A stretch of DNA of 64,000 nt from Alphaproteobacteria bacterium. Lineage in GTDB: Bacteria; Pseudomonadota; Alphaproteobacteria; UBA6615. Position 1 is the first letter of the stretch. Each line of letters opens with the position of its first letter. The notes beneath the pieces were generated by a model. It was not told the DNA's origin and searched no databases. It worked only from the letters and a program-made list of their open reading frames with translations. The translations under genes and the position numbers were made by a program. The stretch spans positions 124,001 through 188,000 of the forward strand of contig JAJFIX010000037.1 in NCBI GenBank assembly GCA_021774575.1, written 5' to 3'. This document shows positions 1 through 8,550 of this stretch, piece by piece.

Positions 1-954
1 GCCTTTTTGCGTCACCACGTGGATCAGCACCGGGCCGTCTTGGCGCGCGTCCCGGATATTGCGCAGGATCGGCAGCATGTGCTCGATATTATGTCCGTCG
101 ACCGGGCCAATATAGAAAAAGCCCATTTCCTCGAACAATGTGCCACCGGTAATGACGCCTCTTGCATGTTCCTCAACCCGGCGGGCGACGGCTTCAAATC
201 CCTTGGGAAATTTGCGCGCAACTTTTAGCGCGACCCTGCGCAAGGATTGGTATGATTGCGACGAAAGAAGACGCGACAGATAGGCACTCATCGCGCCGAC
301 CGGCGGTGCAATCGCCATATCATTGTCATTTAAAATGACGATCAGTCGACTGTCCATGGCGCCGGCATTATTCATTGCCTCGTAGGCCATGCCCGCGCTC
401 ATCGAACCATCACCGATAACGCAGATCACATTGCGGTCGGGGCCTTCGTCCCGGGCCCGCGAGAGATCCCGTGCGACCGACATGCCAAGGCCAGCGGAAA
501 TTGATGTTGCGGCGTGGGCCGTGCCGAACGGATCATATTCGCTCTCATCGCGCTTGGTGAAACCAGATAATCCACCTTCCTGGCGCAAGGTGCGGATGCG
601 ATCACGTCGATTGGTCAAAATCTTATGCGGGTAGGCTTGATGGCCGACATCCCAAATCAGCCGATCTTCCGGCGTATTGAAAACGTGATGCAGGGCAACC
701 GTCAGTTCCACGACACCCAGACCAGCACCGAGATGGCCACCGGTCCGCGATACGGCGCGGATCATTTCCTGGCGCACTTCGTCGGAAAGCTGCACCAATT
801 CCTCGGCGCTCAAATCTCTCATGTCTTCAGGAACGTTCACCTGATCAAGGAGCGGAGTTCCTCCAGCCTCATTCGTGATAGCTGCCGTCGACGTTGCCGC
901 TTTAGAAATTTTGGGGGTGTCTTTATTATCTTCCGCCATCTTTACGTCTTGCAT
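1..954 (-). CDS. dxs: 1-deoxy-D-xylulose-5-phosphate synthase (N-terminal part, cut by window start)
   Basis: Catalyses the first step of the MEP isoprenoid pathway: TPP-dependent condensation of pyruvate and glyceraldehyde-3-phosphate in the cytosol. The visible 318 codons carry the family's N-terminal landmarks: [14 protein letters not shown] with the catalytic His, [13 protein letters not shown], and the TPP-binding signature IGDGSMSAG followed by NNAG and [11 protein letters not shown]. The stop codon is outside the window. The start at 954 is chosen because AGGAG sits 6 bases upstream; a second in-frame ATG at 939 has no such site. The first about 30 residues are a low-complexity Ala/Thr extension relative to typical Dxs. 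It is the last visible gene of the ccm-xseB-ispA-dxs block, 190 bases after ispA, and xseB-ispA-dxs is a known conserved cluster. Confidence 0.95.
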   Translation of the reverse strand, partial: MQDVKMAEDNKDTPKISKAATSTAAITNEAGGTPLLDQVNVPEDMRDLSAEELVQLSDEVRQEMIRAVSRTGGHLGAGLGVVELTVALHHVFNTPEDRLIWDVGHQAYPHKILTNRRDRIRTLRQEGGLSGFTKRDESEYDPFGTAHAATSISAGLGMSVARDLSRARDEGPDRNVICVIGDGSMSAGMAYEAMNNAGAMDSRLIVILNDNDMAIAPPVGAMSAYLSRLLSSQSYQSLRRVALKVARKFPKGFEAVARRVEEHARGVITGGTLFEEMGFFYIGPVDGHNIEHMLPILRNIRDARQDGPVLIHVVTQKG

Positions 955-1144
955 GTTGGCTCCTGACCCGGACGGTTTAAATTCTGCGCTCTACCGACAT
1001 ATTGGATCACTTAAATGAGAGGGGGATTAGATCCTGTCGATCGAAAGGGCGAAGCAGCATTTTCCTCTGATTCGCGCTGTTGATATAGCCTATTTGGCAT
1101 GGGTATCAATATGAGGTTGTTAAGTTCCGCGTTGTTATCATTTG

Positions 1145-2044
1145 TTAGTTGCGTCGGTCCAGGACAAAGTCGGTAACTGTCTTTAGCAAATTTGCCGCTT
1201 CGCCGAAGGTTTCAAGGGCGCTGGAAGCCTCTTGTGACAATTTGCGCGCCTCGGCGCGGGCGCCATCGAGCCCCATCAGGCCGACCAACGTTCCTTTGCC
1301 ACGATCAGCATCCTTGCCAACCGCTTTGCCCATTTCCGCCGCACTTCCCTCGACATCAAGCAAATCATCTGTAATCTGAAAGATCAGGCCGAGGGCATGA
1401 CCAAACCGTTTCAACGCCTGCACCTGATCGACACCGGCGTCGGCAAGCAAGGGGCCAGCAATGCATGAAAACTCAATGAGAGCGCCGGTTTTTCGCTCTT
1501 GCAGGGCCAGAATGTCGGCTGCCTGGCTGAGCGGCTCCGCTTCGGCGGCCAGGTCGCGTATTTGGCCTCCAACCATACCATTGGCACCCGCTGCCTGGGC
1601 CAGAGCCGAAATGATCGCGGCGCGAACGCCGCCATCGGCGTGGGTCGCCGGGTCGGCAACAATTTCAAATGCCAGGGTCAACATGGCGTCACCGGCAAGA
1701 ATTGCCGTTGCCTCATCATAGGCGATATGAACAGTCGGCTGGCCCCGACGCAAATCGTCGTCATCCATTGCCGGAAGGTCGTCATGAACCAGCGAATAGC
1801 TGTGGATAAGTTCGATCGCCGCACCGACTCTGAGCGCGCCCTGGCGGTCCGCCCCGCATAACTCCGCACTCATCATGACCAGACCGGGGCGTAGGCGCTT
1901 ACCGCCGGCCATTACCGAGTGGCGCATCGCGCCCCAAAGGCGCTTATCCGCCGCGACGGCATCCGGGGTATCGGTAAGGATTTCGGCTAACAGCGCTTCG
2001 ACCGCCTCGGCGGACCGGGCCAGTTCAAGTTTAAAGTCAGACAT
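1145..2044 (-). CDS. ispA: Farnesyl diphosphate synthase (geranyltranstransferase)
   Basis: Short-chain trans-prenyltransferase that adds isopentenyl diphosphate to DMAPP/GPP, making FPP for quinones and undecaprenyl carriers. 299 residues, normal for IspA. The first Asp-rich motif is HDDLPAMDDDDLRRG (D88, D89, D94) and the second is ITDDLLD (about 225-229). GGKRLRP near residue 47-53 is the IPP-binding basic patch. The gene lies 39 bases after xseB and upstream of dxs, so two consecutive isoprenoid enzymes are probably co-transcribed. Product chain length is inferred from family resemblance and was not tested. Confidence 0.95.
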   Translation of the reverse strand: MSDFKLELARSAEAVEALLAEILTDTPDAVAADKRLWGAMRHSVMAGGKRLRPGLVMMSAELCGADRQGALRVGAAIELIHSYSLVHDDLPAMDDDDLRRGQPTVHIAYDEATAILAGDAMLTLAFEIVADPATHADGGVRAAIISALAQAAGANGMVGGQIRDLAAEAEPLSQAADILALQERKTGALIEFSCIAGPLLADAGVDQVQALKRFGHALGLIFQITDDLLDVEGSAAEMGKAVGKDADRGKGTLVGLMGLDGARAEARKLSQEASSALETFGEAANLLKTVTDFVLDRRN

Positions 2045-2083
2045 TTTTTTAAAGATCCGTTTGCAATGGCTCGTCGATCAAAA

Positions 2084-2362
2084 TCAGCCGGTCTCTTCGG
2101 GCCCAGCCTTTTCGGACAGCGCGGTAATGGCGCCGCCTGAATCCATGGATATTTTCTCTACCCTGGCTTTGGCTTCCTGCAATTTCAGCTCGCAATGGCG
2201 TTTTAGGTGGGCGCCGCGCTCATAGGCGCCAATGGCATTTTCCAGACTACCCTCGCCGGTCTCGAGCTGCCGGACAATTTCCTCCAATGATTCGAGGGCG
2301 GCCTCGAAATTCATTTCGGTGATATCGGAGGGAATTTCGGCCGCCGGTTTGCGCTCAGCCAT
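2084..2362 (-). CDS. xseB: Exodeoxyribonuclease VII small subunit
   Basis: Small subunit of the single-strand-specific exonuclease VII; it binds XseA helices. 92 residues. The core NFEAALESLEEIVRQLE, then GEGSLENAIGAYERG and a helical tail, is the XseB signature. The start ATG has GAGGT about 7 bases upstream. It lies between the HDAC-like gene (75-base gap) and ispA (39-base gap). The large subunit xseA is not in this window. Linkage to ispA and dxs is conserved in many proteobacteria. Confidence 0.93.
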   Translation of the reverse strand: MAERKPAAEIPSDITEMNFEAALESLEEIVRQLETGEGSLENAIGAYERGAHLKRHCELKLQEAKARVEKISMDSGGAITALSEKAGPEETG

Positions 2363-2437
2363 ATGCTCTACCTCTGTGGAGACGCGGAAATATTAGAGTC
2401 GGGTATAGGCCGTCCGCCAGCAGGTGACAATAGGCCT

Positions 2438-3391
2438 TTAGGCCCTCATCAATGCAGAAAGATGCGCATCGGCACTCTCCCCGAGGGCCGTTAAATGATA
2501 GCCACCTTCGAGGGTTGAAATAATCCGACCGTGGCACGTTTCGGCGGCGACGACACCGAGTATCGCTGTCGCCCATTCGAAATCCTCGGCATCGAATTCG
2601 AGCTGGGCCAGAGGATCGGCGCGATGGGCGTCGAATCCGGCCGAAACGAAGATAATATCGGGCTTGAAGGACCTCAAACGCGGCAAGATCTCCACCTCGA
2701 ATGCGGTACGAAAGGCGTTTGAGCCGGCTCCGGGCGGTAGCGGCGCATTGACGATATTGTCGCTAACCCCGGTTTCGTTTCTGCTGCCGGTCCCAGGATA
2801 GAGCGGCAGTTGATGGGTCGAAGCGAAAAAGAGGTTGGGATCATCCCAAAAAGCGGCCTGGGTGCCATTGCCGTGATGAACGTCGAAATCGACCACGGCG
2901 ACGCGCTCGATCGGATGCGCGATGCCGCTTTCCGGCCCCCATGCGGCGCGCGCATGAAAAGCGCCGATAGCCACATTGTTGAACAGGCAAAATCCCATTG
3001 ATTGGCTTGGTTCGGCATGGTGGCCTGGTGGGCGGACGACGCAAAATGCATTGCGATGACGGCCGGATACAACGTCGTCAGTGGCGCCGACCAGGGCGCC
3101 GGTGGCGCGAAGGGCGGCTTGCCCAGACCCCGGCGACAATATTGTGTCTGCATCCAGCCCTTGATAGCCCGTCACCGGCACGGCGGCGAGGGCCCGTTTC
3201 ACATAGTCGGTGCCATGGACCCGGGCAATTGGCGCGGTGTCGCCTAATGGCGCCTCGGTTCGAGTAAGGTCGGCAAAGCGCGGACCCGAAATTGCCTCCA
3301 GCACCGCCCGCAAGCGAGCGGGCGATTCAGGATGTTTTGGACCCGGATCGTGATCCTCGCATGCGGAGTGGGAATAAAGGACTGTTGTCAT
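2438..3391 (-). CDS. Histone deacetylase family protein (Zn-dependent amidohydrolase)
   Basis: 317-residue arginase/deacetylase-fold enzyme expected to remove acyl groups from lysine or from acetylated small amines such as polyamines. The motifs are intact: RPPGHHAEPSQSMGFCLFNN (catalytic His pair), VDFDVHHGNGTQ (Zn ligands Asp and His), SAGFDAHRADPLA (third Zn ligand Asp) and LEGGYH near the C-terminus. No signal peptide, so probably cytosolic. It begins 6 bases after the ccmI stop, so it is probably read through from the ccm operon and continues into xseB. The substrate cannot be deduced. Sequence type is closest to bacterial class II HDAC-like amidohydrolases (inference). Confidence 0.9.
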   Translation of the reverse strand: MTTVLYSHSACEDHDPGPKHPESPARLRAVLEAISGPRFADLTRTEAPLGDTAPIARVHGTDYVKRALAAVPVTGYQGLDADTILSPGSGQAALRATGALVGATDDVVSGRHRNAFCVVRPPGHHAEPSQSMGFCLFNNVAIGAFHARAAWGPESGIAHPIERVAVVDFDVHHGNGTQAAFWDDPNLFFASTHQLPLYPGTGSRNETGVSDNIVNAPLPPGAGSNAFRTAFEVEILPRLRSFKPDIIFVSAGFDAHRADPLAQLEFDAEDFEWATAILGVVAAETCHGRIISTLEGGYHLTALGESADAHLSALMRA

Positions 3392-3397
3392 GAGGGA

Positions 3398-4768
3398 TTA
3401 GGGCGTGCCGCCGATGGCGGCAATCGCTTGGGCGACCATCGGGCGAATTTCCGAATCTTGCGGCAGCAATTCAAGTAGCCGCCGCCAGTGGGCAAGTGCC
3501 GTTTGCCCGTCGACCTGGCGCGCCGCCATGATACCGGCATACCAAAGGGCGTCAGTATGGTCGGGGTCTTGGGCCAGCACGCGGTCAAGTATCGTGGCCA
3601 GCTGGTCGGGCAAGTCCGCTGGGCCTTGCGCCGCCTGAATGATGGCGGCGGCCCAACTCATTAAAAAGGGTATCGAAGTTTGGCGGGCGAGCCCATCGGC
3701 ACGGGCAAATGCGCGCGCCGCAAGGCCATGTTCGCCCAGCTCCATGCGTGACCGTGCCAGCTGCATCCAGCCGGCGAGATCATCTGGGTTTTCCTCAAGG
3801 CGGGCGGCCAAACGGTCGACCATTTGGTGGATTGTCGCCTGCCGGTCCTCCGGCGACATTTGGGAAATGGCGCTTTGGCCAAGGGCGCCACCGCGGGCAA
3901 TGGCGACCTCCGAGGGAATATAGGTGACCGGATCGGCGCCCAGGGACAGGGCGACGGCTTCGATGCGTTCGACCGTTTTATCTGTCCAAGGGTCTGCTGG
4001 ATCGAGTGAGGCGAGCAAGGTGGCCCACATGTCTAATGCGTCTTCGGGGTAACCGGCCTGTTGACGCGCGGCGGCCAAATAAAACCGGCCCCGCGTATTC
4101 GTCGGATCCAATGCGATAGTCGAGCGGAAAGCATCCAAGGCATCCTGGGTGACAAAGCCCTGGGAGAGAAAAAACAAGACTTCGCCATATAGGCCGGCGA
4201 TCGACGCGTCGTCGGGGGCCAGGTCTCGGGCGATGAACAAGGCATCCTTGGCCGGCGCGACCAAGCCGTTTTCAAGATAAAAGCGGGCAAGGTTCGTCCA
4301 AGCCTCAGCGCCGCCAGCATCGGCGGCTGTTTGTAGCTCGCCGAGCCGCTGCCGGTCAGATGGGGAAAGGTCATCGAGTGTCGGCATTTCGATTTGAGCC
4401 ATGGGTCGGCTCTCAAGATCGGGTCTGCCGCTGAAAAGATAGGTGGTGAAAGTAAGGAGTATGACCGGCAATATCACGGCGGCAGCAACCCAGGTGGGGC
4501 CTTTGCCTGAACGATCTGCACCGATTTGACCTTGGGAGTTTTCGGTTAAAATGCGCCGTTCAATTTCATGGCGGGCGGCGGCGGCTTCGGTCTTGGGAAT
4601 GGCGCCGGTCGCGGCATCGCGATCAAGTTCGGCCAATTGCGCCCGGTAGACGGCCAGCGCTGGGGAGGCTTGCGTGCTCTCAACGTCGGATCGACCCACC
4701 AGCGGCCAAATCAGAGCCATCAGCGCCGTGAGCAGTGCAATCACAAAGAGGATGAAAATAAAGCTCAC
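3398..4768 (-). CDS. ccmI: Cytochrome c biogenesis protein CcmI (apocytochrome chaperone)
   Basis: System I component that holds the C-terminus of apocytochrome c and presents it to CcmF/CcmH. 456 residues. Residues about 3-25 form one membrane helix and about 91-112 a second (WVAAAVILPVILLTFTTYLF). The loop between has the CcmI coiled-coil motif (VYRAQLAELDRDAATGAI, EIERRIL). The C-terminal periplasmic half is TPR-rich, with blocks around AEAWTNLARFYLENG, TRGRFYLAAARQQAG, LAGWMQLARSRMELG and HTDALWYAGIMAARQ. The start overlaps the ccmH stop by 4 bases (ATGA), implying coupling. Confidence 0.92.
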   Translation of the reverse strand: MSFIFILFVIALLTALMALIWPLVGRSDVESTQASPALAVYRAQLAELDRDAATGAIPKTEAAAARHEIERRILTENSQGQIGADRSGKGPTWVAAAVILPVILLTFTTYLFSGRPDLESRPMAQIEMPTLDDLSPSDRQRLGELQTAADAGGAEAWTNLARFYLENGLVAPAKDALFIARDLAPDDASIAGLYGEVLFFLSQGFVTQDALDAFRSTIALDPTNTRGRFYLAAARQQAGYPEDALDMWATLLASLDPADPWTDKTVERIEAVALSLGADPVTYIPSEVAIARGGALGQSAISQMSPEDRQATIHQMVDRLAARLEENPDDLAGWMQLARSRMELGEHGLAARAFARADGLARQTSIPFLMSWAAAIIQAAQGPADLPDQLATILDRVLAQDPDHTDALWYAGIMAARQVDGQTALAHWRRLLELLPQDSEIRPMVAQAIAAIGGTP

Positions 4769-5295
4769 GACAAGGTCTTTCCCATGGTTTCATTTGTGTC
4801 GTCGCTGGTGGGTGTCGCCGAAATAATGGCGTCGAGTCGTTTGGCATCAGCCGCCGAATGGCTGTTAGATCCGGCGCTCGATTTGGCCGATTGCACAAGT
4901 TTGCGGCGGGTCCGCACAATAACCAAAAAACCGACGAACAGCACCAGTATCGGGGGTCCCAACCAAAGTGGCAGGGTTGCCGCCTTGAACGGCGGTTGGA
5001 GCAAAACATAATCGCCATAGCGCGAGACCAGATAAGAAATTGCCTCATCGTCGCTATCCCCGGCGACCAATCTCTCGCGCACAATAAGGCGCATGTCCCG
5101 GGCAATTTCGGCGTTTGAATCGTCGATCGATTGATTTTGGCAAACCACACAGCGCAAATGTTTGGAGATAGATCGGGCACGGATTTCCAAAACCGGATCA
5201 TCGAGGATTTCGTCGGGGCCGATGGCCAGAACTGGTTGAGCCCAAGCGGTCATCATAATACCGATGAGGATTAGATGTTTTACTAAATATCTCAG
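4765..5295 (-). CDS. ccmH: Cytochrome c maturation thiol oxidoreductase CcmH (CTG start proposed)
   Basis: Periplasmic membrane-anchored protein that keeps the CXXCH cysteines of apocytochrome c reduced for heme ligation. The defining motif HLRCVVCQNQSIDDSN is intact (family form LRCxxCQN), followed by a helical region and one C-terminal membrane helix (LWLGPPILVLFVGFLVIV). The first ATG (5256) would leave only a stub leader (MMTAWAQPVLA) and has no ribosome site. Reading upstream in frame, a CTG at 5295 gives a full signal peptide (n-region RYLVKH, core LILIGIMMTAWA, cleavage near PVLA) and has GGAGG exactly 6 bases upstream. The CTG overlaps the ccmG TGA (CTGA). The CTG start is an inference; the gene identity is firm. 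Confidence 0.9.
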   Translation of the reverse strand: MRYLVKHLILIGIMMTAWAQPVLAIGPDEILDDPVLEIRARSISKHLRCVVCQNQSIDDSNAEIARDMRLIVRERLVAGDSDDEAISYLVSRYGDYVLLQPPFKAATLPLWLGPPILVLFVGFLVIVRTRRKLVQSAKSSAGSNSHSAADAKRLDAIISATPTSDDTNETMGKTLS

Positions 5296-5852
5296 GGTTC
5301 GCCTCCCTCGTCGGCAAGTTCCTGCAGGATAGGCACTATTTCTTGGGCGAGAATTTGCGGTGTTATTGGCCCCGAATGCTTGTGTCGGATGATGCCTTGG
5401 CGATCAATGATGAACGTCTCGGGCACGCCTGTTACGCCCCAGTCGAGACCGGCGCGGGCCTCTTGGTCGGTGCCGACCTTGGCGTATGGATTGCCGTGGC
5501 GAGCCAACCAGTCCAGCCCATCGGGCTCTGGGTCCCGGTAATTGATCCCCCACACCCGATAACCACGTCGCGTCAGTTCGGTGATTGCCGGATGTTCGGC
5601 CAGACAAGGGACGCACCAAGAGGCAAAAAAATTGACAACTGTCACATCCCCAACAAAATCCGGTGAAGAAATTCCGGCGATCCCCTCAAGTCCGACTAAT
5701 GAGGGGAGTTCGGTTGTTGGTGCTGGCCTGGAGAGCAGCGCCGATGGAATAATATCGCGGTTCCGGTCGGTTGATAGCAGCATGGTGAAGGCGATCGCCA
5801 ACAAGGCGACCAGCGCGACCGGCAACAAAAATATCAGGCGCGGCATTTTCAT
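5292..5852 (-). CDS. ccmG: Thiol:disulfide interchange protein CcmG/DsbE
   Basis: Membrane-anchored periplasmic thioredoxin-fold reductase that passes electrons to CcmH or apocytochrome c. 186 residues. Residues about 6-26 are an uncleaved anchor (LIFLLPVALVALLAIAFTMLL). The active site is NFFASWCVPCLAEHP (WCVPC, the usual CcmG CxxC with Pro). GINYRDP and GVTGVPETFIID with its cis-Pro loop are typical of DsbE. The acidic C-terminus (ELADEGGEP) is encoded by the segment that also supplies the ribosome site for ccmH. It lies 12 bases after the ccmF stop. Confidence 0.94.
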   Translation of the reverse strand: MKMPRLIFLLPVALVALLAIAFTMLLSTDRNRDIIPSALLSRPAPTTELPSLVGLEGIAGISSPDFVGDVTVVNFFASWCVPCLAEHPAITELTRRGYRVWGINYRDPEPDGLDWLARHGNPYAKVGTDQEARAGLDWGVTGVPETFIIDRQGIIRHKHSGPITPQILAQEIVPILQELADEGGEP

Positions 5853-5864
5853 GAAAAAAGCCTC

Positions 5865-7859
5865 CTATTCCGCCGGCTCGGCGAGCATGGCCGATTTGGA
5901 GCGACGCAAACGCGCTGGCAGACCGAGCCGGTACCGGCGGTCGCTCAACGAAACCAGGCCACCTAGCGCCATGGTCAGCGCGCCGAGCCATATCCAGGGC
6001 ACCAGCGGATTAATGAAGACACGGACGATCCAACCACCATTTTCATCGGGCTCACCCAGGGCGACATAAAGGTCGCGGAGCCAATTGGTATGGATCGCTG
6101 CTTCGGTCGTGTGGTTGCCGGCTGTCGGATAAAAGCGGCGTTCCGGCGACATCGTAAAGGCGGTAACGCCACCTTTCCTCACGATAATCGGCAATCGCTC
6201 ATAACTATAATTGGGCCCACGTCCTTCAACTGTCTCGCCGAAGGTGAGCGTATAAGGGCCAACGGTCATGGTTGTGTCTGGCGTTGCGACTTCGATGACC
6301 TCTTGGCGCCAAGCCGACGAGCCGATAATGCCGGCAATGACAATCGCTATGCCAAGATGGGCCAGCATCATCCCCGACGCCGCCCGTGGCAGGCCGGCAA
6401 GGCGGTTTAGGCTGCCGGCCGGGTTAGTGAATAATCCGATCCGTCCGGCCCATTCGCTAACCGCGCCCGTGGCAAGCCAGGCGGCAAGGCCGAAGGCAAA
6501 ATAGGCGAGGAGAGGTCCCTCGGGCCCGCGCCAATAAGTCAAAACAACCGTTGCGACGGCGACAATGGCAGCCGGTTTTAGACGTTCAAACGTCGCGCTC
6601 AGCCCGGCTCGTTTCCAGGAAAGATATGGACCCGCTGCCATCACCACGATCAGCGGCACCATAATCGGCACGAAGGTCGCGTTAAAATATGGCGGTCCAA
6701 CCGAGACGCGGCTTGCGCCATTGGTCATTAATTCGAGCCCGAGCGGATAAAAAGTTCCAAGGAACACAACCGAACAGGCCAATGCCAATATGACATTATT
6801 GAGCACCAGCCCACCTTCTCGGCTCACCGGCTGGAACAGGCCGCCCGACGCCATTACCGGTGCGCGCACGGCGTAAAGGGTAAAGGCGCCGCCCACCGTT
6901 AGACCGAGTATCCCCAATATAAAGACGCCCCGCGTCGGGTCGCTGGCAAAGGAATGAACGGATGTCAGGATGCCCGACCGCACAACAAAGGTGCCGAGGA
7001 TGGACAAGCTGAAGGCAAGGATCGCCAAAAATATTGTCCAGCTTTTCAGCGCGTCGCGTTTCTCGACAACGATTGCCGAATGCAGCAGCGCCGTGCCGAC
7101 CAGCCAAGGCATGAAGCTGGCGTTTTCAACCGGATCCCAAAACCACCAACCACCCCAGCCAAGTTCGTAATAGGCCCACCAGCTCCCAAGGGCGATACCG
7201 CCGGTCAAAAAGACCCAGGCGGCGAGGGTCCACGGACGAACCCAGCGGGCCCAGGCCGCGTCAATTTTGCCCTCGATAAGGGCCGCGACAGCAAAGGAAA
7301 ATGCCATCGAAAAACCGACATAGCCGAGATAAAGCAGCGGCGGGTGAAAGGCGAGGCCGGGGTCTTGCAGCAGTGGATTAAGTCCCCCCCCCGTTAGCGG
7401 CGGCGTGTCGAGCCGGAGGAAGGGGTTGGAGGTGAGGACGATGAAGGCAAGAAACGCCAAGCCGATCATGCCATGCACCGATAAAACCCGCGCCTTCAGG
7501 CTCATCGGTAGATTGCGCCCAAAGGCTGCGACCGCGCCGCCGAACAAGGCGAGAATGAACACCCATAGCAGCATTGAGCCTTCATGGTTTCCCCAGACGC
7601 CACTCACTTTGTAAAGCGTTGGCTTCAAAACATTGCTGTTTTTGGCAACCAATTCGACGGTGAAATCGGAGACAATAAAACTGTAGGTGAGAGCCCAATA
7701 GGCAATGGCAATCATTGCCAACTGAACAAGCGCCGCCGAGCTGGCAAGCCTCATCAGTCTCGGGTCACCCCGATAGGCGCCGATTAACGGCAGGCACGAT
7801 TGAGTGAGCGCAACGAACAGGGCTAAAATAAGCGCAAAATGGCCAAGCTCAGGGATCAC
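5865..7859 (-). CDS. ccmF: Heme lyase subunit CcmF
   Basis: Large integral-membrane protein that accepts heme from holo-CcmE and attaches it to apocytochrome c. 664 residues, normal for the family. It has many membrane helices and the tryptophan-rich heme-handling motif GWGGWWFWDPVENASFMPWL (about residues 230-250). Further family landmarks are VWGNHEGSMLLWVFILALFG, FHPPLLYLGYVGFS and RSGILTSVHSFASDP. The C-terminal periplasmic domain (TMTVGPYTLTF, PERRFYPTAG) ends with a last helix. The start overlaps the ccmE stop by 4 bases. Confidence 0.96.
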   Translation of the reverse strand: MIPELGHFALILALFVALTQSCLPLIGAYRGDPRLMRLASSAALVQLAMIAIAYWALTYSFIVSDFTVELVAKNSNVLKPTLYKVSGVWGNHEGSMLLWVFILALFGGAVAAFGRNLPMSLKARVLSVHGMIGLAFLAFIVLTSNPFLRLDTPPLTGGGLNPLLQDPGLAFHPPLLYLGYVGFSMAFSFAVAALIEGKIDAAWARWVRPWTLAAWVFLTGGIALGSWWAYYELGWGGWWFWDPVENASFMPWLVGTALLHSAIVVEKRDALKSWTIFLAILAFSLSILGTFVVRSGILTSVHSFASDPTRGVFILGILGLTVGGAFTLYAVRAPVMASGGLFQPVSREGGLVLNNVILALACSVVFLGTFYPLGLELMTNGASRVSVGPPYFNATFVPIMVPLIVVMAAGPYLSWKRAGLSATFERLKPAAIVAVATVVLTYWRGPEGPLLAYFAFGLAAWLATGAVSEWAGRIGLFTNPAGSLNRLAGLPRAASGMMLAHLGIAIVIAGIIGSSAWRQEVIEVATPDTTMTVGPYTLTFGETVEGRGPNYSYERLPIIVRKGGVTAFTMSPERRFYPTAGNHTTEAAIHTNWLRDLYVALGEPDENGGWIVRVFINPLVPWIWLGALTMALGGLVSLSDRRYRLGLPARLRRSKSAMLAEPAE

Positions 7860-8305
7860 GGCTGGGTCACCGGCGCAGCCTCCTGCCAGACACCCTGTTC
7901 TTTCAGCGCGTCGGCGACTTCTTTGGGCATATAGGTTTCGTCGTGCTTGGCCAAAACTTCGTGGGCGGCAAACACGCCCTGGGCATTCAAAGTGCCTTCG
8001 GCAATGACACCCTGACCTTCACGAAATAGATCTGGTAACATGCCATCAAAGCTAACGGTTATAGTCGCTTGGCGATCAGTGATGACGAATTGGGTGGTGG
8101 CCCCGTCCTGGGCAACACTCTCTTCTTCGACAATACCGCCAAGGCGAAAATTCACCCCTGTTGCGACGCCGCGTTCAGCAAGTTGCGTCGGGGTGTAGAA
8201 ATAGAGCAAACTTTCGTCCAGTGCGGTGACGACGAGAAAGGCTGCCGCAGCCAGAGCCGACAAGCCAAATAGGGCGAGGTAAAGGCGTTTGCGCTTTGGT
8301 TTCAT
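7856..8305 (-). CDS. ccmE: Periplasmic heme chaperone CcmE
   Basis: Binds heme covalently through a conserved His and carries it from CcmABCD to CcmF. 149 residues. KPKRKRLYLALFGLSALAAAAFLVV is a positively charged leader plus membrane anchor. The OB-fold core includes LGGIVEEESV and VTVSFDG-like strands (ITVSFDGMLPDLFREGQG). The motif AAHEVLAKHDETYMPKEV contains the heme-binding His and the conserved Tyr. It overlaps ccmD and ccmF by 4 bases each (ATGA), so all three are translationally coupled. Confidence 0.95.
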   Translation of the reverse strand: MKPKRKRLYLALFGLSALAAAAFLVVTALDESLLYFYTPTQLAERGVATGVNFRLGGIVEEESVAQDGATTQFVITDRQATITVSFDGMLPDLFREGQGVIAEGTLNAQGVFAAHEVLAKHDETYMPKEVADALKEQGVWQEAAPVTQP

Positions 8306-8535
8306 TGGGAGCTCTCTTCCGCGATTTTTTCCCCGTCCCCTGTACTGGCAGCATGTCGGGCACGGCGACGCGCCTCGACGGCGGGCTGTAATAGATCAAG
8401 CTGTCTTTTCGTCGCGCGCAGGCCGGCAACGCTCCAAACCGCTAATCCAATCAGGACCAACGCGACGATACCATAGGACGGCCAGATATAGACGGCGTAT
8501 CCGTCCATTTCCAAATAGGTGATCAGGGCTTCCAC
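8302..8535 (-). CDS. ccmD: Heme exporter accessory protein CcmD
   Basis: Small membrane protein that stabilises CcmABC with holo-CcmE and helps release CcmE. 77 residues with a single helix (SYGIVALVLIGLAVWSVAGL), followed by a basic cytoplasmic tail (RATKRQLDLLQPAVEARRRAR), which is the CcmD pattern. It is slightly longer than the usual 50-70 residues because of a Ser/Glu-rich C-terminal extension; an internal ATG (MDGYAVYIW) would give a more typical length. It lies between ccmC (15-base gap) and ccmE (overlap). Confidence 0.88.
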   Translation of the reverse strand: MEALITYLEMDGYAVYIWPSYGIVALVLIGLAVWSVAGLRATKRQLDLLQPAVEARRRARHAASTGDGEKIAEESSQ

Positions 8536-8550
8536 TATACCGCCTCCGGT

